DNA of 64,000 bases from Coriaria nepalensis (taxonomy: Eukaryota > Streptophyta > Magnoliopsida > Cucurbitales > Coriariaceae), in NCBI GenBank assembly GCA_027186245.1, contig CP114483.1, forward strand, positions 1,808,001 to 1,872,000, read 5' to 3'. Below are positions 47,957 through 59,262 of this stretch, one piece after another (the stretch's first letter is position 1; each line of letters begins with the position of its first letter). A model generated the notes under the pieces. That model worked only from the letters and a program-made list of their open reading frames with translations, searched no databases and was not told the origin of the DNA. Made by a program: the position numbers and the translations under genes.

Positions 47957-50158
47957 ATGAAGGACAACTACTATATAACAGTCCTACTCTTCTTGCTATT
48001 ATGCGTTGGTTTCACTTCATCAGTAAAGCGTTGCTCCAACTGTGGGTTCACTCCAGTCCCGTATCCGCTAAGCACATCGCCAGATTGCGGCGACCAAATG
48101 TACAGAGTCCAGTGCAATTCGGGAAAACTATATCTCAACTCAGCTAATGGCTCTTCTTACTTAATCACATCAATCACCCCACAAGACCAGACGATGACTA
48201 TTCGCCCGCCTGGCATTGCTAAAGGCACCTGCACGGCTTCTGATATCCAAACAGGTGGCATAGCGCTAGACAACAACCTTGCTTTTAATGTTACAGCCAC
48301 CAATTCAGTTATTCTGATGAATTGTACCACATCAGTAATTGACAGCCCTTACGACTGCACCCCCTCCAGTGTTTGTCACGACTTTATCCGAGCAAGTCCC
48401 GAGCTGACATCAACATGTCGCATGTCATCGGTGTGTTGTTATTACAAAGCGGGCGGGTCTGCAAACGAGTATAAGATTCGAGTCAGGTATTCAAAATGTT
48501 CGGCTTATGAGACTTTTATTAACTTGGATATATCTTTGCCAGTGACTAAATGGCCCGAGCCCGGGTTGGAGATCCAGTGGGCCACGCCAGAGGAGCCATT
48601 GTGTATTATCCCTTCGGATTGTTTAGGTTTGAAGAACTCAAAATGTTTGCCCGATCCGCACAATTTGAGACAGAGGAAATGCTTTTGTAAAGCTGGGTTT
48701 ATGTGGGATCCGAACAACTTCTTTTGTTACGGTAAGACTGGTCCTAAAATACTTTCTTTCTTTTTTTTTTAATTTATTTAAAAAAAAGCTAGGTAAGTAC
48801 ATTTGTCTTATAATTTTCATGTTTTGTAACACAAAACCTCTGTTTTTGGTATAGCCAAGAAATGTGGGAATCCAAAGCGCTGTAAGCCTAAAAAGATGAT
48901 GCCAATTCTCATAGGAGGTACGGATTAATTAGACAGAAAACTGTATATTCATACATGTTTTTTACATCATGTAAATTTGCATTGTTACTTCTCTTTCAGG
49001 TAGGTTTATATTTGATATTGTATGCATTGAACTAGACAACCTTAACTCACGAGTGAAAATGTGAGTGATTTTTATCCAGGCGTGTTTTCGGCAGTTGCAG
49101 TGATGCTTCTCGGTGTTACAGTCGTAATTCAAGCCAGGAAACGTCGTGCAAGAATCAATAGATCAGAACCGGAATCAAGTTTGCTAAAAGCTAGAGAAGA
49201 CATCTTGAATTGTAACACTAGTTTCGGAAAATCGGCTAAGATATTCTCCAGCAAGGAAATATTAAAAGCAACAAACAACTTCTCCAAAGAGACCCTTCTA
49301 GGCTGTGGTGGTTTCGGAGAGGTCTTCAAAGGGGTTTTAGAGGACGGAACTCTAACCGCTGTTAAACGAGCTAAGCTTGGGAGCATGGCTGGCATTAATC
49401 AAATCCTTAACGAGGTTAAGATACTCAGCCAAGTCAACCATTGTAGCCTTGTCCGACTTCTAGGCTGTTGTGTTGAACTCGAACAACCTCTCCTAATCTA
49501 TGAGTATGTATCTAATGGTACCCTTTTTGACCACCTCCATAGGACGTATAATTCCAGCCAGTGGGCCCCGCTTTCATGGAGTGACCGGCTTCGTATCGCC
49601 CACCAAACGGCTGAGGGCCTTTCTTATCTTCACAATTCAGCTGTACCTAAGATCTACCATAGGGATATAAAATCGAGTAACATATTACTAGATGAGAAAT
49701 TGAAAGCTAAAGTTGCTGATTTCGGGCTTTCTAGGTTGGCTGTTTCCGAATCGAGTCATATAACCACTTGTGCTCGAGGCACTTTAGGTTATCTTGATCC
49801 AGAGTACTATGTTAATTTTCAGTTGACTGATAAGAGTGACGTTTATAGTTTTGGAGTTGTGTTGCTAGAACTGTTGACTTCGAAGAGAGCCATTGATTTC
49901 AACCGAGAAGAAGATGACGTGAACTTGGTGGTGTTTGGGAAGAAGATACTGAGAGAAGAAAGATTGATTGAAGCCATTGATCCTGCGCTTAAAGAAGGAG
50001 CTAGCAAGGTGGTATTGGAGACTATGAAGGCGATCGGGTCGTTAGCAGCAGCATGCTTAGATGAGAGGAGACAAAATAGGCCTGGGATGAAAGAAGTTGC
50101 TGACGAGATTGATTACATAATTGGAATTCATACAAGTGAGGTTACTCCCAAAGAATAA
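47957..50158 (+). CDS. WAKL20: Wall-associated receptor kinase-like protein (WAKL20 type)
   Basis: Three exons, 47957-48731, 48855-48917 and 49080-50158, join in frame to 638 residues. It is a plasma-membrane receptor: a signal peptide (1-22), a galacturonan-binding GUB_WAK-like Cys-rich ectodomain (CSNCGFTPVPYPL near the N-terminus, CKAGFMWD at its end), a membrane segment at about 275-297 (PILIGGVFSAVAVMLLGVTVV) and a Ser/Thr kinase. The kinase has GCGGFG, AVKRAKLG, HRDIKSSNILLD, ADFGLSRL and GTLGYLDPEYY and keeps all catalytic residues. The length is close to the 657 residues I recall for Arabidopsis WAKL20 (At5g02070); the WAKL15 gene At3g53840 is another co-orthologue candidate. No EGF repeat is present, as expected for this branch. 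Confidence 0.9.
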
Positions 50159-50338
50159 TTTATGAAGCAAATTTGTATGTTAAGCAGTAATTAGCCTTTT
50201 GAATGTTCCATTTTGCGCTTTGTAGCTTTCTCACATAAATTTAATTTAACATTAATTAATAATTAATTAATTAAAATATGTTCTACTTAATTTAATATCC
50301 AGAGAAAAAGATTCAACTTCTCACATAAATTTAACCCT

Positions 50339-50421
50339 CTCTTATTGCATCTGTTCAAAAAACAATCACTTGTTGCAGTGACAGTGCTTTCTAATTCTTA
50401 AAAATGGTGATGCAATAAGAG
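50339..50421. repeat. 83-bp hairpin-forming element with perfect 13-bp terminal inverted repeats
   Basis: CTCTTATTGCATC at 50339-50351 is the exact inverse of GATGCAATAAGAG at 50409-50421. The unit replaces the expected first-exon start of the aldo-keto reductase pseudogene. It resembles a tiny MITE, but no flanking target duplication is clear. Confidence 0.65.
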
Positions 50422-50429
50422 TTGTAACT

Positions 50430-51222
50430 CTTGAAAAAGCCGTCTCCACCGCCGTTAAGGTACATTTTCACTTACTTCTCTTATTCAAATATTATATTTA
50501 CAACGTTGTTCCAAATAATGAAAGCTCTATGTGTCTGGGCCAAGAAAACAAATGCAGGTCGGATACAGACATATTGATTGTGCTCAATTTTACGGCAATG
50601 AAAAGGAGGTATTTTTATTACTTTGCATAAAGATTTACAAAGAATAATCCATCAATCTCGTAAGAGTTGTAACTCTTGAACTAAAATTTATGTGTTTATT
50701 CCTAGATTGGTTCTTCTCTGAAGGAGCTGTTTGATGAAGGTGTAGTGAAGCGAGAGGAGTTGTGGATTACCTCTAAACTCTGGTTAGTTTGATTCCTTTA
50801 CATAGTACATAGACCATAGTACATTATGTTTATTCTCATTAACATCCAAATAAATAAAACACACACACACACACATGCAGGTGTACTAATCATGCCCCAG
50901 AAGATGTGACCAAGGCTTTAGATCAAACATTGCAAGATCTTCAACTTGACTATCTTGATCTCTATCTTGTAAGTTTATTAAATACTCTGTAATATAACTA
51001 ACTTAATCCTAACTTCTTGATAATATAACGAACATCATATTCTAAATCCAAATATTAATTTGTAGATCCACTGGCCCGTGAATGTAAAGAAGGGATCAGT
51101 TGGTTCTAAGCCTGAAAATCTAACCGTGCCAGACATACCTCATACGTGGAAAGCAATGGAGGCACTCTATGATTCCGGTAAGGCTCGAGCGATTGGAGTA
51201 AGCAATTTCTCTACCAATAAAC
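50430..51222 (+). pseudogene. Aldo-keto reductase (AKR4C) pseudogene, 5' part
   Basis: Exons at about 50430-50459 (only the end of exon 1), 50558-50608, 50706-50782, 50881-50968 and 51066-51222 match in length and splice phase those of the intact gene at 56868-58800. Exons 3 and 4 have identical lengths (77 and 88 nt). They encode [48 protein letters not shown] and [10 protein letters not shown]. The first 30 or so codons, including the start, are missing. Exon 5 is cut by a copia insertion after TNK. TAAAC at 51218-51222 is one copy of the target duplication. Confidence 0.92.
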
Positions 51223-51467
51223 ATGAAGATAAGATAAAAGAAAGGTTTTGCCAACATAATTGATCTGTTGTATTTGATCTGAATATATAGTCATACATTA
51301 TAACAACTAAGAGAAATACAAGGAGAAAAGTAAGAAGCTGAAACTGAAACTGAAACTATCAATGATGTTGAGTGTTTTTAGGTAGTTGTTAAGTGAGATA
51401 TTCTTCACTTTGCAGTTGAGAAAATCATGCAGTATTCTGAAGCTGTTCAGGAATAGATATACTAACA
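51223..51467 (-). repeat. 3' LTR of the RE1-like element (245 bp)
   Basis: Begins on the minus strand TGTTAGTATATCTATTCCTG after a G-rich purine tract (51468-51474) and ends at the TAAAC duplication. It is about 36 bp longer than the other LTR. Confidence 0.9.
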
Positions 51468-54400
51468 CCCCCGCAAGTTAATGGGGAGATCGAGCACCAT
51501 TAATTTGGATCTTAAGAACGTAAAATGCAGTGATGTTTGTACCTTTGTAAATACATCAGCTAGCTGATCTTGTGTGGAAATGTGGTAAACCAAAATGTCT
51601 TTATTGACTACCTTTTCTCTAATAAAATGGTAATCAACCTCAACATGCTTAGTGCGGGCATGAAAGATCGGATTTGAAGCAAGAGCAATTGCATCAACGT
51701 TATCACACCATAATATAGGAGGAGAAGGAATAGAAACACCAAGGTCCCGAAATAACATCCTTATCCAGTACAATTCTGCTGTAGCTAGTGCCATAGACCA
51801 ATATTCTGCTTCGGTACTGGATTTGGACACCACACTCTGCTTCTTCGCACTCAAGGATACGAGATTTTGGCCAATAAAAACTCCATAGCCACTAGTAGAT
51901 TTGTGATCATCCGGGTTCCTTGCCCAATCTGAATCACAAAATGCATTTAAAGCAATAGGAGATGGAGTGTAGAGTAAACTATAGTCAACAGAACCCTTTA
52001 AGTAACGTAGAACTCGTTTCACTGCAATCCAATGTGGTTCACGTAAGATATGCATAAACTGACAGAGTTGGTTAACAGCATAGCTGATATCTGGTCGGGA
52101 AAGGGTGCAACACTGCAAGGCACCTATTGTTTGTCGATACTCAGTTGCATATGTTAGCAACTCACCCTCATATGCAGAAAGTTTGGTGCCTGAAATTGTA
52201 GGAGAAGCTAAAGGTCGAGCACCTATCATACGGGTTTTCTCAAGCAAATCAAAAATATATTTTGATTGTCTGAGATGTAGACCAGTATGATCTCTTGTAG
52301 CTTGAATGCCTAAAAAATAAGAAAGTTGGCCAAGGTCTTTAACGCGGAAAGAACTCTTTAAACCAGAGATAAACTCCTCAATGACAAAATTGCTAGAGCA
52401 TGTGACTATGATGTCATCCACATAGATTAAGACAAACAATTTGAAATTATTAGTCTGTAATGTGAAGAGACTGTAATCAACAGTAGATTCTTTAAAACCA
52501 ACATAAGGACTTATGATAATCTTCTATACCACACCCTTGGTGCTTGTTTTAGTCCATATAAGGACTTATGAAGGCGACACACAGTCTGGTTTAGATTCGT
52601 CAACATAGTCTCGTGGTTGCTCTATGAAAATTTTCTCATCCAATAAACCATGCAAAAAGGCGTCAGAAATATCTAATTGTTTAATATCCCAATTAAATGC
52701 AACAGCCAATGAGAGAACAATACAAATAGTTGATGGTTTGATAACGGGGGAGAAAGTTTCATGATAATCCAAACCATAGCGTTGATCGAAGTCTTTTGCG
52801 ACCAACCTTGCCTTGTAACGATCAATCTTGCCATCTGGGGTCTGCTTTATTTTAAACACCCACTTGCTTCTAACAATATGATTGTGTGATGGTTTTCGAC
52901 AAAGAGACCAAGTGCCGTTAGCCATTAGTGCATCAAATTCTCTGCCCATCGCTGCTCTCCAATTCGGATTGGAAACTGCGGCACTATAGGAAGAAGGTTC
53001 ATGTTCATTAAAAATACTGGACAACATTTTCAGAGGATGATGTGTGTAGTGTACAATACTTTGTAGTCAAGAAATCTTTTAGGCTTGGAATGTCATGTTT
53101 TTGATCGTGTAAGCATACCTGAAGGAGGTGCTAGTGCGGAAGGGATTACAATTTCAGGTTGGTCAGTGTTGTCTAAAGGAGGTGGATTCAAGTGAGGACT
53201 CAAAGTAGCAGGTTGGTCAGCTATAGGAGATGATAAGGCATTTGGACTTTGAATATTTGAGAGGATAGGCTGCTGATTTTCTGGATTTTGAATGTGATCA
53301 GAGTTTGTAGTTAGATTCATGCAAACTGGTTCAGAATTGGACTTTGTAGACAGAATATTAGGCAATAAATTACTTGATAAAACTGAATCGGATAAGGTGT
53401 AGAAATTACCAGCAGATGGAGTACTACTCGAAGCTTGAGAGAATCGATTTTTATCCCCTGCTGGAAATGTGGTTTCATCAAAAAGAACATGTCGTGAGAT
53501 ATAAACTCTCTGAGTTTAGACGTCCAGACAACGATACTCTTTTTGGTTATTAGAATAGCCAAGAAAAATACAATGTTTACTTCTATAGGCTAATTTATGT
53601 GGTTGATATGGTCGAAGTAAAAGGTAGCATGAGCAACCAAAAATCCTTAAGTCAGAATAATTTGGAGCTTTGCCAATTAGTACTTCAAAAGGACTTTGGT
53701 TTTGAAGGACTTTTGTTGGTAATCTATTGATTAGGTACACAGCCATAAGGAAAGCATCCACCCAATAGCATGGTTTAAGATGTGATTATGCTAATAAGAT
53801 TAATCCAAGTTCCTGAATGTGACAATGTTTTCGTTCAACGATACCATTTTGTTGTGAGGTATGCGGACAAGATAATCGATGATATATCCCAGATTTTGAA
53901 AGGAATTCACTAAATTGTTTAGATAAAAATTCACCTCCATTATCAGTTTGAAGTTGTTTGATGGAGCATGAAAATAGATTTTCAGAGTGAGCTTTAAATT
54001 TCAGAAAATGAGCAAATACTTCTAATTTATTATGTAAGGGATACAACCATGAAAATCTTGAGAAATCATCAACAAACAGGACATAATATCGGCAACCACT
54101 AACTGAAGCTACAAGTGAAGTCCACACGTCAGAGTGTACCAAAGACAAAGGATTGGTGGACTGTCGAGTGGAATCACTAAAAGGTAATTGTTTGCTTTTG
54201 CCAAGAGGACAAACATAATAAAAAGTTGATTTATTTGTTTTTGATGAAAGAGAAATAGAATTTGCACGTAAAAAGGACTGAAGAATAGCTTGTGAAGGAT
54301 GTCCAAGCCGACTATGCCATTGCTCGACAGATGCTTTCTCACTAATAGTTGTTGTAAGACCATATAATTTGTGAGGAAGGCCCGACATGCCACCAATAGG

Positions 54401-55740
54401 ATAAAGACCATTCTCAACCTGCCCGTGGAGTAGTATGCGATCTGTCTGATTCTCCTTCAAAGTGAAATCAGAACTAGTTAATATAAAGTAACAATTATTG
54501 TCTAAACAAAATTTATTGATAGATAGTAAGTTTGTGGAGGCATGCAGACAATGTAGAATATTGGACAGTTAAAATTTAGATTGGCCAATTTGCAAAGAAG
54601 TGGATCTAGTACTTTTAATTAACAAACCTGCACCATTCCCTACAGTGACAATCTCTCCTCCATTGAAGGGCAACATATGAGTGAGATTCTGATTATCGTA
54701 GGTAATATGAGCATTGGCTCCGCTGTCGGCATACCACACTTGGTGTTCAAATTGTGCATTAGACTCAGCTGCCATTGCTGCAAGCTCAGTTGGCGGATGA
54801 CGACCTTGATATGAGAAGTTAAATCTGTGGTAGCAATCGATAGCAGTATGTCCTACTCTCCCATAGATTTGACACACAGGTCGATTGGTATTGGAGTTTG
54901 AAGTTTGTCGAATAGATGAAGAACCATAAGCAATACCATGAAAGGAACCGGTAGGTGGAGGAGAAGCTGATGATCGAGCAATACCAACATTTGAAGGCCT
55001 TTTCTTTGGTCCAAATGAAGGCTTCTTATTGGCAGCAAAGGCAAAATTGGTATTAGAAACTGCGGTGCTACGCTGACTTTCAAGAAGAGCTTCATGACTC
55101 AACAACTCTGCATTGAAGTCTTCAATGGTGAAGTCTTTGTCCTTGGAAGCAAAATTATATGATGTAATAAATGGATTAAAGTCGTGGTTTAGACCACCAA
55201 GAAGGTAGGATATCAAATCCTGATCATCAATAGGCTTTCCTGCGGCATCCAATTAATCAGCAATAGATTTGGCATTCTCCAAATAGGCATAATAATTATG
55301 AGACCCCTAAGTAATGGTCTGTAATTGGCGCTTCATGTGAGCAATGCGAGAATGAGATTGACTTGAAAATCTTGTTTTAAGAGCAGTCCACACTTGTTTG
55401 GAAGTGTTTAAACCATACACAGAAGCCACAAGATTTGGACTGATGGAAGACACGATAATACTCAACAACGTTTGATCTTTCTTATACCAGGCTATATAAG
55501 AAGAATTAGGAGTATTATCGGCATTGAGCCTCTGAGAGATTGGTTCAGATCATTCCACGAACCTTAAGAGATCATTGCTGTTAAGAAATGGTAGAAATTG
55601 AGATTGCCAGCCCAAGTAATTTGGGCCATCAAGCTTAAAAGATGCTGGTGGGGAGGGATGAGAAAGGTTGAGTGCATTAATGTTATTGACATTATTTGAG
55701 ATTGACATGGTGCGGAGGAAGTGTAGCGTGAGCTATTTAT

Positions 55741-55752
55741 GCTCTGATACCA
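55741..55752 (-). other. Primer-binding site (initiator tRNA-Met)
   Basis: Minus strand TGGTATCAGAGC is the standard copia primer-binding sequence and lies next to the 5' LTR. Confidence 0.9.
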
Positions 55753-55961
55753 AGTAAGATAAGATAAAAGAAAGGTTTTGCCATATTTGATCTGAATATA
55801 TAGTCATACATTATAACAACTAAGAGAAAGTAAGGAGCTGAAACTGAAACTATCAATGTTGTTGAGTGTTTTTAGGTAGTTGTTGAGTGAGATATTCTTC
55901 GTTTTGCAGTTAAGAGAATCGTGCAGTATTTTGAAACTGTTCAAGAATAGATATACTAACA
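55753..55961 (-). repeat. 5' LTR of the RE1-like element (about 209 bp)
   Basis: Aligned with the 3' LTR, it lacks three short segments (about 18, 13 and 6 bp) and has roughly ten substitutions. It is followed on the minus strand by the primer-binding site. Confidence 0.88.
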
Positions 55962-55966
55962 TAAAC

Positions 55967-56335
55967 TGGGGGACTCGTTGAAGATTAGTAGAATACCTCC
56001 GGCTGTTAATCAGTCTAAGCTCCATGAATTCTGTAAATCCACTGGAGTCCATTTATCTGTAAGCACAATATGAAGAACTAATATTTATCTCGTTCTTATG
56101 CCATAGTTGTGATGATGATGACTATGTTTTTTTTCTTTTTTGGGAAGGGTTATTCTCCGTTGGGGTCACCTGGGAACATCAAACATAAAGAAAGAGGTGC
56201 TTAAGAATCCAATTCTGTTAGAAGTTGCAGACAAGTTGGGAAAGACACTTGCACAGGTGGCTCTCTCCGATGGGGGGGATTCAAATGGTTCATAGTGTGC
56301 CTGCCTAAAAGCCCAAGTGAAACAAGACTTTAACG
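55967..56335 (+). pseudogene. Aldo-keto reductase (AKR4C) pseudogene, 3' part
   Basis: Continuation of the reductase beyond the copia element. Exon 5 resumes in frame (LGDSLKISRIPPAVNQ) and runs to 56058, but 27 nt that encode the VECHPSW segment of the active gene are deleted. Exon 6 starts near 56148 with GYSPLGSPG; its acceptor has AAG where the intact gene has CAG, and it then contains frameshifts before the LPKSPSETR block near 56330. The C-terminal exon is not found. Confidence 0.9.
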
Positions 56336-56867
56336 AAGGATTAAATCAATATATAAAATATTCCGTATAAATATATTATTTATTTTGATTTTATTATCTC
56401 TAAACAATATCAAATCAATCACCCGTAAATCAACTGATATTTGCAAGTGATTTTCGCTTGAAAGGATTGGAGATTCCTTAACGCTAGCAATGGTATCTAT
56501 CACCTTAACATAATTGATTCAAACTTCATGTGGACCATTCTTACCAATTTAATAGTTCTAACCCAATTGCTTTTCAATCTCTTTCTAGAATATTATTCAT
56601 AAGGGAACCTAACTTTAACGATGTCATTTTTTATAAGTTCTGTGCCGGCCTGCCGGCTACGGGGACCCTATCAGTACCACCAGATAGTCGTCAAAATAAA
56701 CGGTCGATGCTGACTTACCGTAGCTTTTAGAACCATAAATATTTGCAAAATAAAATAAAATAAAAAATTCCTTTTTTATTTTTTCATACACAAATTTGGC
56801 CCAACTTGTCGACCAGTCCCTCTCTTTCTTTTACGTACCCTCGTATCGTTCATCTCGAAGCTAAGAA
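56336..56867. other. Intergenic between the two reductase copies
   Basis: AT-rich; no gene. Holds the promoter of the intact reductase; no clear TATA box. Confidence 0.55.
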
Positions 56868-58800
56868 ATGGCGAACGAAATCGGATTCTTCGAGTTGAAT
56901 ACTGGAGCTAAGATCCCTTCGCTAGGGCTCGGCACCTGGCAGGCATCCCCCGGTCTCGTCGGCGACGCCGTAGCCTCCGCTATCAAGGTCTCCTTTTCTT
57001 CTTCTTCTCTTTCTTTCTCTTCGCCTTTTCTGTTGTTTCTCCTTACTTTTGATAGGCATTGCTGGTAACTTCTTAAAGTTGTTGATCTGAAATCATCCAT
57101 TGCGTTATGCGGTTACAGTATTACATGTTCTTAGAATTATTAACTAATCATCTGCTAGCAGCTTACACGAAACCGATGAGCTATTAACTACGACATGAAA
57201 CCTTGCAATTGTATATTTGATATTTATCATCTGATTATTTACGGTCATGATCTTTTTGCTTTTGCAGGTCGGATATCGTCATATTGATTGTGCTCAGATC
57301 TATGGCAATGAGAAAGAGGTATAGTCAGAACGATGATATACGATTATATGGTGTTGACTGGTATTCACCTTCTTTGTTTTGTGCTCCATGAAATTTGTAT
57401 GAATGAGTCAGGACCAAAGTAAAATGGGGGTGATATGTTCTCACATTTTATCCTCATAATCCTCTTTCCCTCTCTGAGAATCTTTTGTTTTTCTCTCCGA
57501 ACTTACTTTTATTATGTTTGAAGATTGGTGCGGTTCTCAAGAAGCTTTTTGACGATGGAGTGGTGAAGCGTGATGATTTATGGATCACCTCCAAGATCTG
57601 GTTTGTTCCATTTTTTATGTGAACTTAATTACGTGTTATGATTAAGAGAAATTCCAATGCATTGCACTTTATGCCAAAGTGATGGTCGTGGTGACTATTC
57701 AAATGCCTTTTCTGAATTGTCATAGGCTGTGCTTGTTCTTCATCTGTGTTTCTCTGTAGGAATACTGACCATGGACCAGAAGACGTTCCTGCTGCACTAG
57801 ATAGAACTTTGAGAGATCTGCAGCTTGATTATGTTGATCTCTATCTTGTATGTATTGTCCAGTTCACCATAATTTTATACCCGTCTCTCTTAAGCCAATA
57901 TAACCTTCTGCTGCCAGATGATCCTAAATGAAGCTACTTGAATTCTGTAGATCCACTGGCCAGTTCGGATGAGAAAGGGATCAGTTGGCTTTAACCCCGA
58001 AAACCTTGTTCCCCCAGATATTCCTACCACATGGAGAGCCATGGAAGCACTCTACGATGCTGGAAAGGCCCGAGCTATTGGTGTAAGTAATTTTTCCGCT
58101 AAGAAACTTGCAGATTTACTGGAGGTCGCACGGGTCCCTCCTGCTGTCAATCAGGTGGAGTGTCATCCCTCATGGAAGCAGCCAAAGCTACATGCTTTCT
58201 GTAAATCTAAAGGAATTCATCTCTCTGTGAGTGCGTTCGATATGAAATCAGTCGAAACTGTGAAATATACTTGACATGATTAGAACTGTGTGACCTTTGA
58301 TTTTTGTATCTGTTGCAGGGATATTCTCCCTTGGGTTCCCCTGGAACAACTTGGCTCAAGAGTGATGTCCTTAAGCATCCGGTCCTTAATATGGTTGCTG
58401 AAAAACTGGGAAAAACTCCCGCTCAAGTTGCCCTTCGTTGGGGTCTGCAAACTGGACACAGTGTCCTTCCCAAGAGTACACATGAATCGAGGATCAAGGA
58501 GAACTTTGATGTTTTTGATTGGTCTATTCCTGAAGACTTGTTTACCAAGTTTTCCACAATTGAGCAGGTAAAAACACCCACTGAAATCTGTAACATGGAA
58601 GCAAGTTTTTCTGTTGCCCGTTACATAATTGGAATGTAATCCTATAAATGAATAACGTTGAAACATAAATCACAAGGTTTCTTGATAATAACTTTGGATT
58701 TTCACTTGTGCAGGCACGGCTACTGCGAGGCGCTTCATTCGTCCATGAAACTTATGGCGCCTACAGGTCCCTTGAGGAATTCTGGGATGGTGAAATCTAA
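56868..58800 (+). CDS. Aldo-keto reductase, AKR4C subfamily (intact copy)
   Basis: Seven exons, 56868-56987, 57268-57318, 57524-57600, 57760-57847, 57951-58226, 58319-58567 and 58714-58800, join in frame to 315 residues, the normal family length. It is a cytosolic or plastid NADPH-dependent reductase that detoxifies reactive aldehydes and ketones. The catalytic tetrad is complete: Asp 47 and Tyr 52 in [13 protein letters not shown], Lys 81 in ITSKIW and His 114 in IHWP. Cofactor-binding blocks [25 protein letters not shown] and [13 protein letters not shown] are all present, and the C-terminal loop ends EEFWDGEI. Closest by memory are Arabidopsis AKR4C8-C11 (At2g37760-37790). It is the surviving member of a tandem pair. 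Confidence 0.95.
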
Positions 58801-59262
58801 GCTGCCAGCTAATAAATCGGAGAAAGGGGATGTAGAAGAAGATACTCCTTTTCCCGCGGCTTGGGGTTTGTTGGTTAACTTTCCTTTCCATTTAGCATCA
58901 ACTGTTTACTAGATTGATATTTAGTGGCTTGTACTGCAAATTTGTGTTTGTATGATTTACCGTCATTTCCATTTCCTGTTTCTTGTCCGCAATATGAGAT
59001 GGCGGTGTCTTTTGTTCTAATAAATCAACGAGAGTGAATTTAATAACAAAGCTACAGATGTGGAGAGATTTAACTGCAGACGACATGTCATTTCTAACAA
59101 GAAAACATGTCGTTTAGACCGAGGCTTTTCTGCTTACAGGCAGATGGAGCCGAATTCAAGACATAACTCCCCTGTTCGACTATTTATAAAAACGTTAAAC
59201 CCTCCGAAAACCCTAAAAACGTACACTACCATCAACGAGCCATTTCCCTGCCAAACGAAGAA

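Larger units (their letters stand above)
51223..55961 (-). mobile_element. Ty1/copia LTR retrotransposon (RE1-like) inserted in the reductase pseudogene
   Basis: LTRs at 51223-51467 and 55753-55961 are flanked by perfect TAAAC duplications (51218-51222 and 55962-55966). In transcription order: a primer-binding site complementary to initiator tRNA-Met (TGGTATCAGAGC); gag from the ATG at 55708, with a zinc knuckle reading CQIYGRVGHTAIDC (second Cys changed to Tyr); protease WYADSGANAHIT; integrase with HSDVWTS, TDNGGEF and TSQQNGIVERKH; reverse transcriptase with VDDIIVTCSS; and RNase H with STEAEYWSMA. Gag holds three in-frame stops, and pol is broken by frameshifts near 53030, 53520 and 53780, plus one near 52500. 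The pol frame ends on a TAG inside the 3' LTR. It is about 4.7 kb, complete in structure but not coding competent. Confidence 0.95.

Noticed and set aside
58658..58912. Plus-strand 84-codon frame over the end of the reductase gene
   Set aside because: It is a different frame from the spliced last exon, which reads correctly to the TAA at 58798-58800.
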